DNA of 64,000 bases from Paramarasmius palmivorus (Eukaryota; Basidiomycota; Agaricomycetes; Agaricales; Marasmiaceae): NCBI GenBank assembly GCA_037176845.1, contig JAYKXP010000053.1, positions 310,001 through 374,000 on the forward strand. Reading direction: 5' to 3'. Below the pieces are notes generated by a model, which saw only the letters and a program-made list of their open reading frames with translations, ran no database searches and was not told the DNA's origin. The position numbers were made by a program, and so were the translations under genes. Each line of letters begins with the position of its first letter. The stretch's first letter is position 1. Below are positions 1 to 12,173 of the stretch, in pieces.

Positions 1-757
1 GCAACTCGACATTGATGTCTGGGTCGGGGTCGGTAGTCGGATTTGAGGTCGGGCTGCATGGTTTGATCTTCTTCATATGTCGGTTTAAGTCCGACTTGGT
101 GCCAAAGGCCTTCCCGCAAGTCGTGCAGAGGTTGCCTCTGTGACCATAGTGTGCATTAAGATGATCTGAAGTATAGGCATGGTGTCGGTCACAAAAAACG
201 CGGTGTAGATCATGACGCAACTTATCAAGTTGTGTTTTTGTGTGAAACCATCTGAATCGCACCCTTCAACGTTACAAAAGTAGGCAGCTGGCTTCTTTCG
301 ACGCAATTCAGAGGCTCGGGCTGCTGCACGCTTCGGTATATGTAGTCGGAGCGCCGAGCTCGGATCTCCGTCGAGATGAGCATCCTGCGAATTGTAGTGC
401 TCAGGGAAGGAGAGTGAGGTCGACATACTGCGTAGAGGGTCAGGGCCGGCCTTGAATCTCGTCGATGGTGTAGCATGTGTATTGATAGAGCCTTCCTGTA
501 TGCTTGTGATGGCAGGGGCAGCATGAGTACTCAGTTGTGAGAGGAAGCGGCGACAGACCTTGTTCCAAATGCGGCCATGGCAAGGCGACGACTCGCCAAT
601 GGACAGTTCTGCATGCCGCATCCTTGTGGGTAGTTAGACCAACAATGAAAGCACCCTAGTGTGTAGCATTAATCGATAAGCCGGTATCCAGCGTATGCAT
701 TGTTTACGCACCCTCTTTACTGTTGGTGTTGTAGAGGTGTTCGAGTATGCTCTGCAT
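1..757 (-). CDS. C2H2 zinc-finger protein, paralogue 1 (3' end outside the window)
   Basis: Reads from ATG at 757 leftward and is still open at base 1. Proposed exons are 757-712, 655-~560, ~500-222 and 165-1. The last intron (166-221) is well supported: removing it joins KHNLI to NHLNAH and completes a finger with C-x4-C spacing (FCNVEGC ... HLNAH). A second finger (LCTTCGKAFGTKSDLNRH) follows. Near the N-terminus is a Cys-rich stretch, CFHCWSNYPQGCGMQNC, also found in the paralogue at 16408-17229. Family knowledge suggests a nuclear DNA-binding protein; the target is unknown. The join between exons 2 and 3 is uncertain: the best 59-bp intron has a weak GTCGCC donor. The gene is probably real because intron positions and both fingers are conserved in the paralogue. 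Confidence 0.7.
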
Positions 758-3081
758 CCCCGATAGTATGATGAAGGTTGCACGAATGGTGTTTCTGTAC
801 TGTCCAGAGAGAAAGGCCAAGCGACATGCAGTCAAGTACAAGCATGTTTTAAGCAAGTGGCACTGGACAGGTATTGGAGGATCGGCATGGACAAAAGAAG
901 ACATCTTCGGACTGGATTCCTGTCAAATCTGGATCTTTTGTGTCCTAATAAAATGATAGTTAGAAAGACGGATTTCAACCAATTATTAATCACCGGAGGT
1001 GGCACTTATGAGTTTCTATCCCAATATCTGCTCTGATCATTCACGTCGCTGTGCCTCCATATCCAGTCAGGATCCATGTGTGGTTCATTACCTGTGACAC
1101 GAGAATAAACGGATACCTACGAGTATGTCATTATTTCGAGTGCGAGTTGCTGAATATAGATGATCACAATCAGTACCATGCTTTAGTGGAGGAAAAAATA
1201 TCGCGCCATCAACAGGGCGTACCGTAATTGCGTCCGAAAAGATACCTGCAGCGGTCTTTGACCGCTCGAGGCCGCGTTATTACCACTTGGATCCTGTACA
1301 TTTGTGTACTGCATTTTCCTCGCGGACAACTGCGAATAGGAAAAAATGGACCTGTGGTGAAGTATCCCATTTTGGTTGCAATGATTCCGTTCAAGCGTTA
1401 GTGGCATGATATCGAGCGAAAACACCGACCATTGGCAACGTCGGTGCCAGGTTGTCGTCGGCGTTGCTGTACTTCTGTATAATCCAGCTTGCCTTGGGTC
1501 CCGGTAAAATTAGCTGGATCAAGATACTGGCTGTGCCTCAGCGACAATGAGAAGGCACACGAGAACCAGGATCTGTACGAGCAAGAGAAAATAGGCTTGG
1601 AATGTTAGTTAATAATGCACTGGATGGAAACCCACATACCTTATGACGCGATGCATGACAAGTACTAGGTTGCGACTTTCTCGGGTGTTCTGCGTCCTCT
1701 ATCCCTCGCCTCTTTCCACCCTACTTTCCTTTTAAGCAGGACCGCCCAGGACCCTTTCGCGCGAAAAGACCGCGCGTGATTCTTGGCTAAGTATCACTGT
1801 CAGGCTACCCTGGGCGTCCACTGGACCCTTCGCAGCACAGGTTGCTTCCCGCATTAGTAGAAATATTCTTTTTCTGTCGACTCTCGTGAGCAAAACTGAA
1901 ATGGAAGTCCAACAATTCGGAACATTTTGAATATATGTGGATCGAGGGTGACCACGCTGATATTTGGGTAGAGAACTCGCTCTCGACTTTCATAATCAAT
2001 AAACGCTTGCTGTTACAACAGGAGATCCGTGGTGTGACACACCTGGGAAGAATCGCAGAGCACTATACGTGCTATGGTATAACCGCGGCACCACACTACG
2101 GGCAACTGAGATTATGAAGGTGATGGCAGGCTAACCTTTAGGGTTTGCGCGTATCCGTTGTCTTGACGCTCAGTCTCCCCCTGCCCGCAAGCCCAGGCAT
2201 CCTGATATGGAACCTGTCAAACAAAGACCCACCTTGCAGTAGATGGAAAGAAGCACCGTACAGCACATTTATCAATTCTTGGAAACAAAAGGATAGCTAC
2301 ATTTTCGACGCACTCCGTACTATGCACCGCAAGTGAATGTGGAGTTCGGAAGCGGCTGTTTTTTGAAGATCTACAGTGGGTGGTCAGAAAGTAGTCGAAT
2401 GACTTTCTATCAACAAACAGAACAATGGCTCGAAGCGCCGATGTCGGTGGCGAGGACCTCGGACATATCATTACGTTCCTCGCACTTTTTGTGCGAAATT
2501 ACTTAAAAACCTTGTTACATATTATGTCCAGCCTGGACATAGGTCCTTTGTCGTCTACCATTTTGCCATCTCTCGAACCGAAGGTGCAGAACGCTTGGGA
2601 CAAACGTACGAAAGCCTTTGGGGTCTAAAGGCCAGAGCTACGTCAAGTGATGTAAACAATTTCAGAAGATGGAGCACACCGTACTGAAAGGTTCATCGAA
2701 GCACTGCGTCGACGAGCGTGTATATCACTGAAGAAGGAAGCTATCAGAGGTTATCGAGGAGAAGTGCAGGAAATTGGCATACGCCTCGGGGACCTGAACG
2801 CATTGTTATGCTTCGACAAGATCCGACACATTTATTTAGGTGAGGAAGAAATCAGCATTTACGTGGTTGAGCGCTGGAATTTGGACAGTCTGGACGACAG
2901 TGCTTGGGTACTAGAATCACTGTAACGCCGTATCAAGAAAGGTCTGATCGACGCGATTTCAGGACGGTCACTGATATCGATAATAAATTCGTCGGTTCAA
3001 AGCGTTAAGGTAGAGTTGAACGATAGAGCGCGATTTAACGAATACTGCGTGACGATAGAGGTAGACGATCACAAATTGAAA
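758..3081. other. No convincing gene; low-information intergenic stretch
   Basis: Only short, mutually conflicting open frames are present. None has recognisable motifs or introns that would extend it. A frame at 2425-2628 on the + strand and the sequence after it (to ~2930) look faintly protein-like and may be a decayed gene, but I cannot assign a family. Confidence 0.5.
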
Positions 3082-3690
3082 AAGACACCTGTCCCAAAGC
3101 CGAGTATAGAAAACCTACAAAAAGAACCGAAAAACACACCTAATATGAACGGATATTATCTCGGTTTCTCAGTAGCTTGGACTCCTTCACTACGGCTTCA
3201 ATCTTCTCTCAAGAAGACAGCCTCGACGTCCAGCCATCTCTGTCGTACCGAGCCGCTGCCCTAGTCCAAAATTCGCGCAGTACAATACGTTCTTCGGGGC
3301 CTATCCGCTCAAGAGACTGTCTCAAATGGCAGTCTCGGAACGCTTCCTTGCTTCACCAGGTCCCCAAATTCTTTCGCCTGGTGACTGGTCGAGCAAATCG
3401 CGCAGAGAAGACACCTGTCCCAAATCTGAGTACAGAAAACCAGCAAACAGAACCGAGAAAACATACCAAACGTGAGCAGATATAATCCCGGTTTCTAGGT
3501 AGCTTGGACTCCCTCATCACGGCTTCGCTCTTCTCATGAAGGCAGCCTCGACGTCCAACTATCTCTGTCGTGCCGAGCTGCTGCCCTAGTCCATAATTTG
3601 CACCGCACAATACGTTCTTCCGAGCCTATCCGTTCAAATGGTCGTGTCCCTTGCCTCACCAGGTCGCCAAATTCGCTCGCCTGGTTGAGT
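3082..3690. repeat. Two-copy tandem repeat, period ~326 bp
   Basis: A unit beginning AAGACACCTGTCCCAAA at 3082 recurs at 3408. Both units contain a common block with TAGCTTGGACTCC, GCCTCGACGTCCA and GCTGCCCTAGTCCA, and both end in CACCAGGTC-CCAAATTC followed by CGCCTGGT (3355-3385 and 3656-3690). The second copy is shorter in its 3' half. No coding function is apparent. Confidence 0.85.
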
Positions 3691-3849
3691 TAATTGAGCA
3701 CAAAATTGAGCACAAAAATCGCACAAAAAAACTGTGCCATTACGCACCTCTATCTAGCCCGTCTTTCGTCTCATTGATATCCCTTTTTTGAGTCGCGATT
3801 GCTACGATTTGGGACTTCATCGGAATCCAGAGAATGTCGCGATAATAGG

Positions 3850-6440
3850 TGATGCATAGACCTATAACTGCTCCCTCTGTAACGGTGACGCAGATGGTCG
3901 AGACTCGAGACCCGAAAACACGCTTAAACTTATCGCGATCACGTCACCAAAAAGGTCACGTTCTCTCCTTGTCCTCGGAGTCCATGTCCAGACTCCATAT
4001 GCATTGTGCTTCCATCATCATGCATCATGTCCGACTCCGACCCACTCTCTCGCAGTTCTTCCATTCTACGGTCGAGGTGACTCTTCATCAACGACTCAGA
4101 AATCCCGTCAATTTGGAAGGCTCGTGGTGAAAGGTAGATACGGCAATTGATTCGGAACCGAGAACCTTCTCGTCGTCACACGTAACTCTGTAACCACCAA
4201 ATTCAACACTGATCAACTGATCCCCTGGCTGGAATTTGGAAATACAAAAGATATCACGGTCGCGCCAAAAGGGTGCGTTTCCTCACCTTGTTGTTCTTCG
4301 TGTCCGACTCACTCTCTCATCCTCAACGCAAAAAGCTCTCAAACAAAAGCTCATCAAGGAGATCAAACAAACATGAACGAGGCAGGTGTTTAAGCGTCTC
4401 CCAGCCCAGTCGAGATGATTTTCATAATCAGCAGCTTGAAAATCCCGCCACCGTCGAGTTGGAAGAAGAATAAACGGCTCCGCTACTCGGTCGCAGATTA
4501 ATTCGTACACACAAGGGTCGCAAACACGAGTCCTCGTCGTAACTGGTTACTACAGCTACCAAAATGAATCTCAGGATCCCACCAATCTCTCTGGGCCTGG
4601 CTAGAAATCCAAAAGTTGTCGCATTCAACCACGCCAAACAGGTCAACTTTCCTCCGCTTGTTCTCCATGTTCAACTCACTGACTCACTCTCTCGCTTCCA
4701 AACAAGCGCTCGTCAAGGAGGTAGAAGTTATAAACGTAAACAAGGTACTCACACCGAGAACCCCTTACATGTATCTCCCAGCCCACACGAACCCGACTCG
4801 GATCTTTCATCAACGGCAAATCCCATCGAGAATAAAACGGCCCAGTGACGAAGGACGGTACCTGATTCGCGCACAAGAGTTCTCGTCGTGACTACATCCA
4901 CCAAAATCAACCTCAGGATCTCACCAAGGCTAGAAATCCAAAAGTTCTTGGAGTCAAAGGTCAACTTTCCTCAGCTTGTTCTCCACGTCCAACTCAATGA
5001 CTCATACTCTCGCAGTTTTTCCACTCTTCCGCTCAAGGCTCGTCAAGAAGGTAGAAGTCATAAACGTAAACAAGGTACTCACACCGAAAACCCCTTGCAT
5101 TGTATCTCCCAGCCCACACGAACCCGACAGTCGAGATGACTCGGGTCTTTCATCAAGCTTGAAGATCCCGTCACCGTCGAGAATAAACCGCCCAGTGACG
5201 AAGGGCGGTGATTGATTCGCGCACACAAGAGTTCTCGTCGTAACTACAGCCACCGAAATCAACATCAGGATCTCACCAATCTCTGGCTAGAAATCCAAAA
5301 GTCATCGCAGTCAAAGGTCAACTTTCCTCCACTTGTTCTCCACTTCCAACTCACTGACTCACTCTCGCAGTTTTTCCACTCACTCTCTCACCTCTAACAC
5401 AAAAAGCTCTCAAACAAGAGCTCATCAAGGAGATCAAACAAACATAAATGAGGTAAGTGCTTAGGCGTCTCCCGGTCGAGACGATTTTCATAATCAACAG
5501 CGCTACTAGCGCAAAAATCTCGTCGTCGTCGAGTTGGAAGAATAAACCGCCCAGTGACGAAGGACGGTGATTGATTCGCGCGCACAAGAGTTCTCGTCGT
5601 GCCTACTGCCACCAAAACCAACCTCAGGATCTCACCAGGGCTAGAAATCCAAAAGTCATCGCAGTCAAAGGTCGACTTTCCTCCGCTTGTTCTCCATGTC
5701 CAACTTACTGACTCACTCTCGCAGTTTTTCCACTCTTCCACTCAAGGCTCGTCAAGAAGGTAGAAGCTCTAAATGTAAACGAGGTAAGTGCTTAGGCGTC
5801 TCCCAGCCCAGTCAAGATGATTTTCATCATCAACAGCGCTAGCGCAAAAATCTCGTCACCGTCGAGTTGGAAGAAGAATGAACGGCCCAAGGGTCCTAAA
5901 GACAAGTCCTCGTCGTAAGCCACCGAAATCAACCTCAGGATCTCACCAATCTCTGGCTAGAAATCCAAAAACGCCAAAAAGGTCAACTCTTGTTCTCCAT
6001 GTCCAATTCACTGACCCAAGCTCTCGCAGTTTTTCCACTCTTCCACTCAAGGCTCGTCAAGGAGGTAGAAGTAAACGAGGTTAAGTCTCCCAGCCCAGTC
6101 GAGATCATTTTCATAATCAACAGCGCCAGCGCAAAAATCTCGTCACCGTCGAGTTGGAAGAAGAATAAACAGCCCAATGACGAAGGACCGTACCTGTTTC
6201 GCGCACACAAGAGTTCTCGTCGCACCAAAATCTCAACCAATCTCTCGGGGCCTGGCTAGAAACACCAAACAGGTCAACTTTCCTCCCCTTGTTCACCTCT
6301 ACCTCTCTCATCCTCAACCCAAGAACGTAAACGCGCACAAAGTTGGAGGATATCTACTCGGTCGCGACACATTGAACTACATACACCAAACTCGCAGAGG
6401 CACTACGACCCGAAATCCACTTCTGAGTTTGGAGCCGGTG
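3850..6440. repeat. Degenerate tandem (satellite-like) array, ~310-360 bp units
   Basis: The phrase CACACAAGAGTTCTCGTCGT or a close variant recurs at about 4160, 4515, 4868, 5219, 5577, 5900 and 6203, giving spacings of roughly 350, 350, 350, 360, 320 and 300 bp. Each unit then carries CCACCAAAATCAACCTCAGG, CTAGAAATCCAAAAGTC, a GACTCACTCTCGCAG block, CGTCAAGGAGGTAGAAGT and a GTCGAGTTGGAAGAA block. The short open frames inside change frame from unit to unit, so I do not treat them as genes. Related, shorter sequence lies at 20540-21000. Confidence 0.9.
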
Positions 6441-6932
6441 TGAGGTTTACGTGCGAATAGGTGTGGAGGTGGTGAGTGGCGTGATGGGTTTGATAGGCTT
6501 GACACTGCTTTTCTCGTCGTGTATGACGGGGAGAAGCGTGTTACATTACATTACTGTTTGTACATTAAGTAGATTACAAGGCAGCCACTTTTACTCCTGC
6601 TCTGCTCAATGAAAAAAAAAAAAACTCGTTTCGCAATTTCGAGGCTCTGAATTCTAGCGGAGCATCTATCTTCAGACCGGTGAGGCCAAGCAAGACGCTC
6701 TAGCACGCGTACAATCCCAAGACCAAAATGAAGCTGAGCAGAAAAATTCGATATCGACAATTGACGTGAGAGAGTACTTGTACTTAATACATTGAACAAA
6801 ATTACTGACTGACGGTTGAATGCGAGCGTATGTATCGACAGACGGAGAGACAGAGACGAGCACGAGTAAAAAAAGACAAAAAAAGAAAACAAAGAAAACT
6901 CAAAACACACTCAAAACACACTCAAAAACCGC
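6441..6932. other. Spacer and 3' flank of the DEF1-like gene
   Basis: No gene seen. The region lies between the repeat array and the stop codon of the DEF1-like gene. It contains an A13 tract near 6609-6621 and probably holds that gene's 3' untranslated region and polyadenylation site, since the gene is on the minus strand. Confidence 0.4.
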
Positions 6933-9763
6933 CTACTGCCAATACTGCCCCCCACCTCTTCCTCCAGCACCATAATACCCACCATACCCAGCCCCAGCCC
7001 CTGCACCTCCAGCACCAGAAAGCCCATCTTGATACCCCTGGTAGCCTTGTTGACCGTACGCACCCTGATTCTGCTGCTGCTGTTGTTGGAATCGACCACC
7101 ACCTCCAGCACCGGCACCAGCGTAATACCCCTGCGGCTGTTGTCCAGCTTTCGCGTCTTTGGTGTTCGGCGTATTCGGCGTCGCGGCAGCAGCAGCGCTT
7201 AATTTATACGACGCTTCAGGGGATTTGGTGTTACTGTTCCCCGACGAAGCGCCCGAATAGGCTTTAGCGCCGGGGTTGGCAGAGTTGGAAGCGGAGGTGT
7301 TGGTGCTAGGTGTGTATTCGCCTGTACCGGTGTATTCGTCGTAGCCGTAGAAATTTTGGTACCCCATACCCCCGCCCATGCCCATACCCATGCCCATGTT
7401 GGGGTTGAGGCCGGACATACCGGACATACCAGACATGGGGTTGAGGTTGGACATGCCGGAGCCTAACCCCAATTTGCTACCCCCGACACCTACGCCGAGA
7501 GACTGAGCTTGCGCGTGAGGCGTTTGAGGCGTTTGAGGTGCACCGGTTTGGGTGGTGTTGTTCCCGGAGGTGGTGTATCGTTGATTTTGCGCTGCGTGGG
7601 GTGTATGGGTGTAGGGAGGCCCCATCATTGGCGGCCCATAGGCGGCGTAGGGGTTTAGGTTTAGGTTGTTCATGTAAGGAGGTTGTGTGTGTGTTGGGGT
7701 GTTGCCTACGCCGACACCGTATTGTGAGGGGTTGGTGTAGCCTTGGACTTGGGAAGGGTTGGTGTACCCCTGCACTTGGACTTGGGATGGGTGTGAGGGG
7801 TTGGTGTATCCGGAAGAAGGGTTGTAGGGTTGGTTGTGTGTGGGGTGTTGGTGTTGGTGTTGATGCGAGGGGTGTTGGTGAGATGGGGTGTTGTATGGTG
7901 AGCCGACTTGCGAAGGGTTCAAGTGGGATGGGGTGTTGTAGGGTGCTTGTTGGTGTTGGTGAGATGGTGTTAGGGAGAGAGAGTATGGGGGGTAGTAGTA
8001 CCCGCCTTGTTGGTGCTGTTGATGGGGTTGGTGGTGTTGGGGTGTGTAGCCTTGGAGTGGGGGTTGGGGTTGGGTGTATTGTTGTTGTTGCTGCTGCTGT
8101 TGTTGTTGAGGAGCAGATTGGGGAGTAGGTTGAGGAGCAGCGGATGTAGCGGATGGAGGAGACGTCGTGTCTTCGGCAGTACGCTGGGGTTGGTACTCGT
8201 AGAAATTGGGTGTACCACGGTCAGGTGCGGTGTAGTCTGCTTGGGTTTGTCCCTGGAGACCAGTTAGGCCGAGAGCACCCAGGACTGACTGCTGTGATTG
8301 GGCGTTTTGGGGTTGAGGTTGTTGTGTGGCGGGCGCTTGTGGTTGTTGATAACTGGCGCTTGAACTCCACTCTGCTGTTGATGACGCGTTGGCATTTTGG
8401 GGATAATAGTAGCCGGCGGACTGTGTTTGTGGGGGAATAGATGATAGGGAAGCGCTAGGCGCGGGGGAAGTTGTTGATGTGGAGATGGATGGGGTTGTGG
8501 CGGCGGTAGATGCGGTAGAGAGAGCAGGGGTTGAGATGGATGATGAAATTGTGGACGGTGCAGTGGATGGAGCAGCTGGGGCGGCAACAGGTGCAACAGC
8601 AGGAGGAGGAGCAGCAGGGGGCGCGACAGTGATAGGCGCGGCTACTGGTTCAGGCTCTGGGACAGAAACGGGTTCTGGTGCAGGTGGCTCTAGTTTAGGC
8701 GATTCCTTGGGCGGTTCAGGGCTAGTAGACTATTAGAACACGTAAAAAGATGAACTGTGCGCACTCACGTCTCTGGTTCACTCGTGTTGAGGTTTAATGA
8801 ACCGAATTGCATGCCTAGACCGGAAATGCCTAATGGAGAAGCACCGCCTGGCAAGACGACACCTTGACCTTGGAAACGTTTTGTAGGCCGAGGAGTAGCT
8901 GGTTTTGCGACGGGAGCAGGGGGAGGAGGAGGAGCTGCTGCAGCAGCTGGTGGTGTAACAGGCTCTTCAGGTGGAGGAGGAGGCGGTGTTTGTGCTGTGA
9001 CTGACGACGACGAAGCTTCTGCAGCCAATTCGGCAGCTGAAGGAGTGACTTCCCATTCATCAGAAGTGGAAGTGGTTGAAGATGAAGCAGGTGGTTGAGA
9101 AGAAGAAGGTTCATCGTCCCAAGGTGGTACATTGACTGTAGTTGGATCTTCCCAGCCAGGTGCAGAAGCAGGTGCAGCAGCCGGGATGGGCTCTGGCTCT
9201 GGCTTTGGAGGAGGATGAGTAGCTATAGGAAGGGAAGGGGGAGGTTGAGAAGGAGCGACTGGAGGAGGAGGAGGTTTAGCGATTTGAGCCCATGATAGTT
9301 TTTGTTTCGAGGCTGGTGTTGGTGTTGGTGCGACGACGGGTGGAGCGACTGGTGGTGGTGCAACTGGGGCAGCAACAGGTGCAGGTGCTGGGGCAGGGGC
9401 AGGAGCAGGCGCAGAGGTGCCATTCGCCTTGGATTCCTTCTCCTGCTTCCAATTGGCAGGAGTACTAGTAGCAGCGCCATGAGTACTAACTGGCCTTCCT
9501 CTAGGCGCACCACCTCTCGCACCACCTCTTCCACTTGCTCTTCCACCTCTACTAGTAGGCGTCTGTGAACGAGAAGAAGGCTGTTGCTGCTGCTTGTTTT
9601 TTTTACGATTCACAGAACCCCATTGTTCAGCACGCCCATCTGAAATCCTGGTAGCTGCCAACTCTACATCTCCATTTGTTTCCATAAGAAGAGAAACGAG
9701 ATCATCGTTTGACCATGTCGGAAACAATTCTTGAAGTTGACGAGCTTGTTGCTTGTACGCCAT
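6933..9763 (-). CDS. DEF1: DEF1-like CUE-domain protein (RNA polymerase II degradation factor type)
   Basis: Exons 9763-8769 and 8721-6933 give 927 aa. The intron is 48 bp (GTGAGT ... CTAG) and joins in frame. Residues ~5-45 form a CUE-like ubiquitin-binding domain (QLQELFPTWSNDDLVSLL, then ETNGDVELAATRI). An Arg/Gly segment (RGGRASGRGGARGG), long Pro/Ala stretches, a glutamine run and a Gln/Gly/Tyr-rich tail ending GGGQYWQ follow. This order, an N-terminal CUE followed by a long low-complexity Q-rich tail, is that of fungal Def1, which promotes ubiquitin-dependent turnover of stalled RNA polymerase II. The start at 9763 is chosen because the CUE domain begins within a few residues; the upstream in-frame extension overlaps the divergent gene. 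A fragment of the C-terminal half recurs at 14222-14500. The family call rests on domain order, not on alignment. Confidence 0.78.
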
Positions 9764-9854
9764 TGCTGGTGAAGTGAAAGAAAAAAAAAGAAAAAGCGCA
9801 CGACCGCCGTTTTGCACGCGTTTACTCGTCTTTCCCACGGCAACCAACGACGAC
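9764..9854. promoter_or_regulatory. Shared divergent promoter region (91 bp)
   Basis: The ATG codons of the DEF1-like gene (minus, 9763) and the phosphatase gene (plus, 9855) are separated by only 91 bp, so the two genes must share or overlap promoter elements. The interval has a run of A/G (GTGAAAGAAAAAAAAAGAAAAAG) near 9771-9794, the kind of poly(dA) tract common in fungal divergent promoters. No TATA box is obvious. Confidence 0.5.
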
Positions 9855-11954
9855 ATGGCCGACGACGACGACACTTGCGATCTTCCTGGCTCTTTTCCTT
9901 TTGAAAAGGGCGAAGAGGAATTACAACAACTAAGGGATTCAATCAAGAGAAATCTCAGACTACGCCCCATAAAGTCGGTTGGAAACCTTCGTTCTCCAGA
10001 CAGAGAACAATGGTTCACTCCTCTCGTTTCAAACCTTCCTCATCCTATCCATCCATCTAGTCTTCTTGCTAGATTGGACAATGACAAGAAACCCTTGTTG
10101 CTGGATACTCGACCACTCGCTGCTTTTAAATCTTCTCATATTCGAAATTCAATCAACCTCGCCGTTCCTTCTCTCATTCTCAAACGTTGGAAAAAGGGAA
10201 GGGCTGATTATACCTCTTTGCGTCAGTATATCACTACAGATGCAGGTAGAGCCACTTGGGATAATACCCTAGCTAGCTGGGATGGTGACATTATCCTATG
10301 CGACCAAGATCCTCTCATGCACATTCTACCAACTCTACTACCCAACGGTCAAGTCGACTATCTATTCGGAGGAATAACCCATCCATTACTCAAAGACTTG
10401 TTGGTATCAGACACCAACGCCCCATCCATGACTCTCACCGTCGACACTGCCCAGAAATACAAACCAAAGCAACAATTGGAAATACACACAGACTCGCCTA
10501 TAAACACCAAACCAAACCTTATCCGAATCGACACACGTTCCGTCGAACGTCTCCCAAAGTTATCCCTTAAAACCCGTGCGATGACTTTACCGCCTACACC
10601 TACAACAGCCACTTCACCTTCATCCATCTACTCAGCGTACTATACACCCCCACATACCCCTTCGTTCAAAACACCCAAAGCGAGCCCACGTACACCAAAG
10701 CACGACGAGTTTGTGTTGGGGTGTAGCACCACCCCAACAAGTGCTTTGCTGCCACCCATATCCACGGTAGACGAACACCCACCAAGCCATTTCACATTCG
10801 ACGATCCACCGTCAACGGACACCGACACCGAAGACGGATACCCACAATTCATCGTATCCACAATCCTACCCAATTTCTTGTATCTCGGTCCAGAGCCTAC
10901 CTCCAGCTGAACACGTCCACGAGCTGCAAAGCCTCGGCGTCAAACGTATACTGAACCTCGCAGAGGAATGTAACGCAGACGATTGGGGATTAGCGCTCGG
11001 AAAGGGATTCGAGCGGTATGTGAAGATTGGTATGAGGGATACGGTTGAGGAGGAAGGTGTTGGAAAGGGTGTTAGAGAGGTGTGTAGGGTGTTGGATGAT
11101 GCGAGGTTGCATTCGGCGCCGGTGTATGTGCATTGTAAGGCGGGGAAATCGCGTAGCGTCACTGCAGTCATCGCGTACCTTATACATAGCCATCATTGGA
11201 CGCTTGGGAGGGCGTACAAGTTTGTGTTGGAGCGGAGGAAGGGTATGTCCGGTTCTCTTCTTTTGGCGGGGTGCTAATGCTTTGGGTTGGCAGGTATATC
11301 ACCCAATATTGGGTTCGTATCCGAACTTATGAACTTTGAAGAAGAAGAATTGGGCGGAAAGAGTCTTGGTGTGGTGCCTACGTCTAATAACGACGCGCAG
11401 CCGAAACATCCGCCAAAGCAAGGACTACGACCTAAAACCTCGAGGAGGAATCTTCAGCAGGGTAATGTTGAAGGGCATGGACATGCGCATGCGCAGAGTA
11501 TCAGTGGACCTATTATGCCTACAACCACCAACACTGAAGACGATGAAACGACTTCGGAGAGTACGTTATCTACACCTAGTCCTCGAGGTATGGCGTCTAC
11601 ACGTCGACGTCCAAGCTAGCCACCACGGGCATGGGCACGTATACCCGCTATCGGCGCTACCGAGCTTACCACTCTGCCGAAATCGAAGTAGAGTCAACAT
11701 CAACATCGAAATCGCCTGGACCTATACCAATTACACACACGCCTACACCAAACCAACAAACCCAACACCAGGGCGGTATACCAATGACACCCCTGCATAG
11801 GCTACCTCTGCACGACCCATATCAGGAGATGGAAGTAAGAGACGCGAGTGGGAGGTATAGACATGCGAGGAGGGCACCGGTGGATGAGGAGACGTTGCAG
11901 CCGATGAGGAGGGTGAGTAAGGCGGGGTTGGAGAGTGGTGTTTGGGAGGGGTAG
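9855..11954 (+). CDS. Rhodanese plus dual-specificity phosphatase (MAP-kinase-phosphatase type), frame disrupted
   Basis: Starts at ATG 9855 (MADDDDTCDL). An N-terminal rhodanese/CDC25-like domain (LLLDTRPLAAFKSSHI) is followed by a low-complexity linker and a C-terminal dual-specificity phosphatase domain with the active-site signature HCKAGKSRS. A 51-bp intron (11243-11293) joins ERRKG to ISPNIGFVSEL. This domain order is typical of MAP-kinase phosphatases, which remove phosphate from Tyr/Thr of MAP kinases. Two breaks are visible. The frame ends in TGA at 10908-10910, within LYLGPEPTSS, and the domain continues one base out of register (EHVHELQSLGVKRIL). A second shift near 11595-11625 separates the frame ending at 11619 from the tail ending at 11954 (SKAGLESGVWEG). 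These may be assembly indels, a real frameshift, or unusually short introns (19 and 32 bp would fit). Confidence 0.72.
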
Positions 11955-12173
11955 GCGGCGGGGTGTTTTTGGGGTGTGTGTTGGGAGTTTGGGTGTGGCG
12001 GTGGTGGTGGTGGTGGGAAGGGGTGAGGCGGATGGACGCTTTTTTTTTTATTTATTGCTTCATGTTATTTTTTTTTCGAGATTGGAATCGGATGGTTTTT
12101 TATTTGCAGACAGTGTTGATCGAGCTCGAAAGATGACTCCTATTTGAATTTATCAATCTTGCCAGTCACTGTC
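11955..12173. other. Short intergenic spacer
   Basis: G-rich then T-rich sequence (T9 and T8 tracts near 12041 and 12069) between the phosphatase stop and the next start codon. It probably contains the phosphatase 3' end and the promoter of the 308-aa gene. No gene seen. Confidence 0.4.

Noticed and set aside
4273..6443. Series of short genes in the 350-bp array
   Set aside because: Frames recur with each repeat unit but change phase and end at different points; they reflect the repeat, not genes.
6830..8740. Long plus-strand open frames opposite the DEF1-like gene
   Set aside because: They are antisense shadows of the low-complexity Q/P/G-rich coding sequence; composition and splice continuity favour the minus strand.
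10888..10906. A 19-bp intron repairing the phosphatase frame
   Set aside because: It fits arithmetically, but 19 bp is far below the intron sizes seen here and would delete the conserved LG-PEP segment; a single-base indel is simpler.
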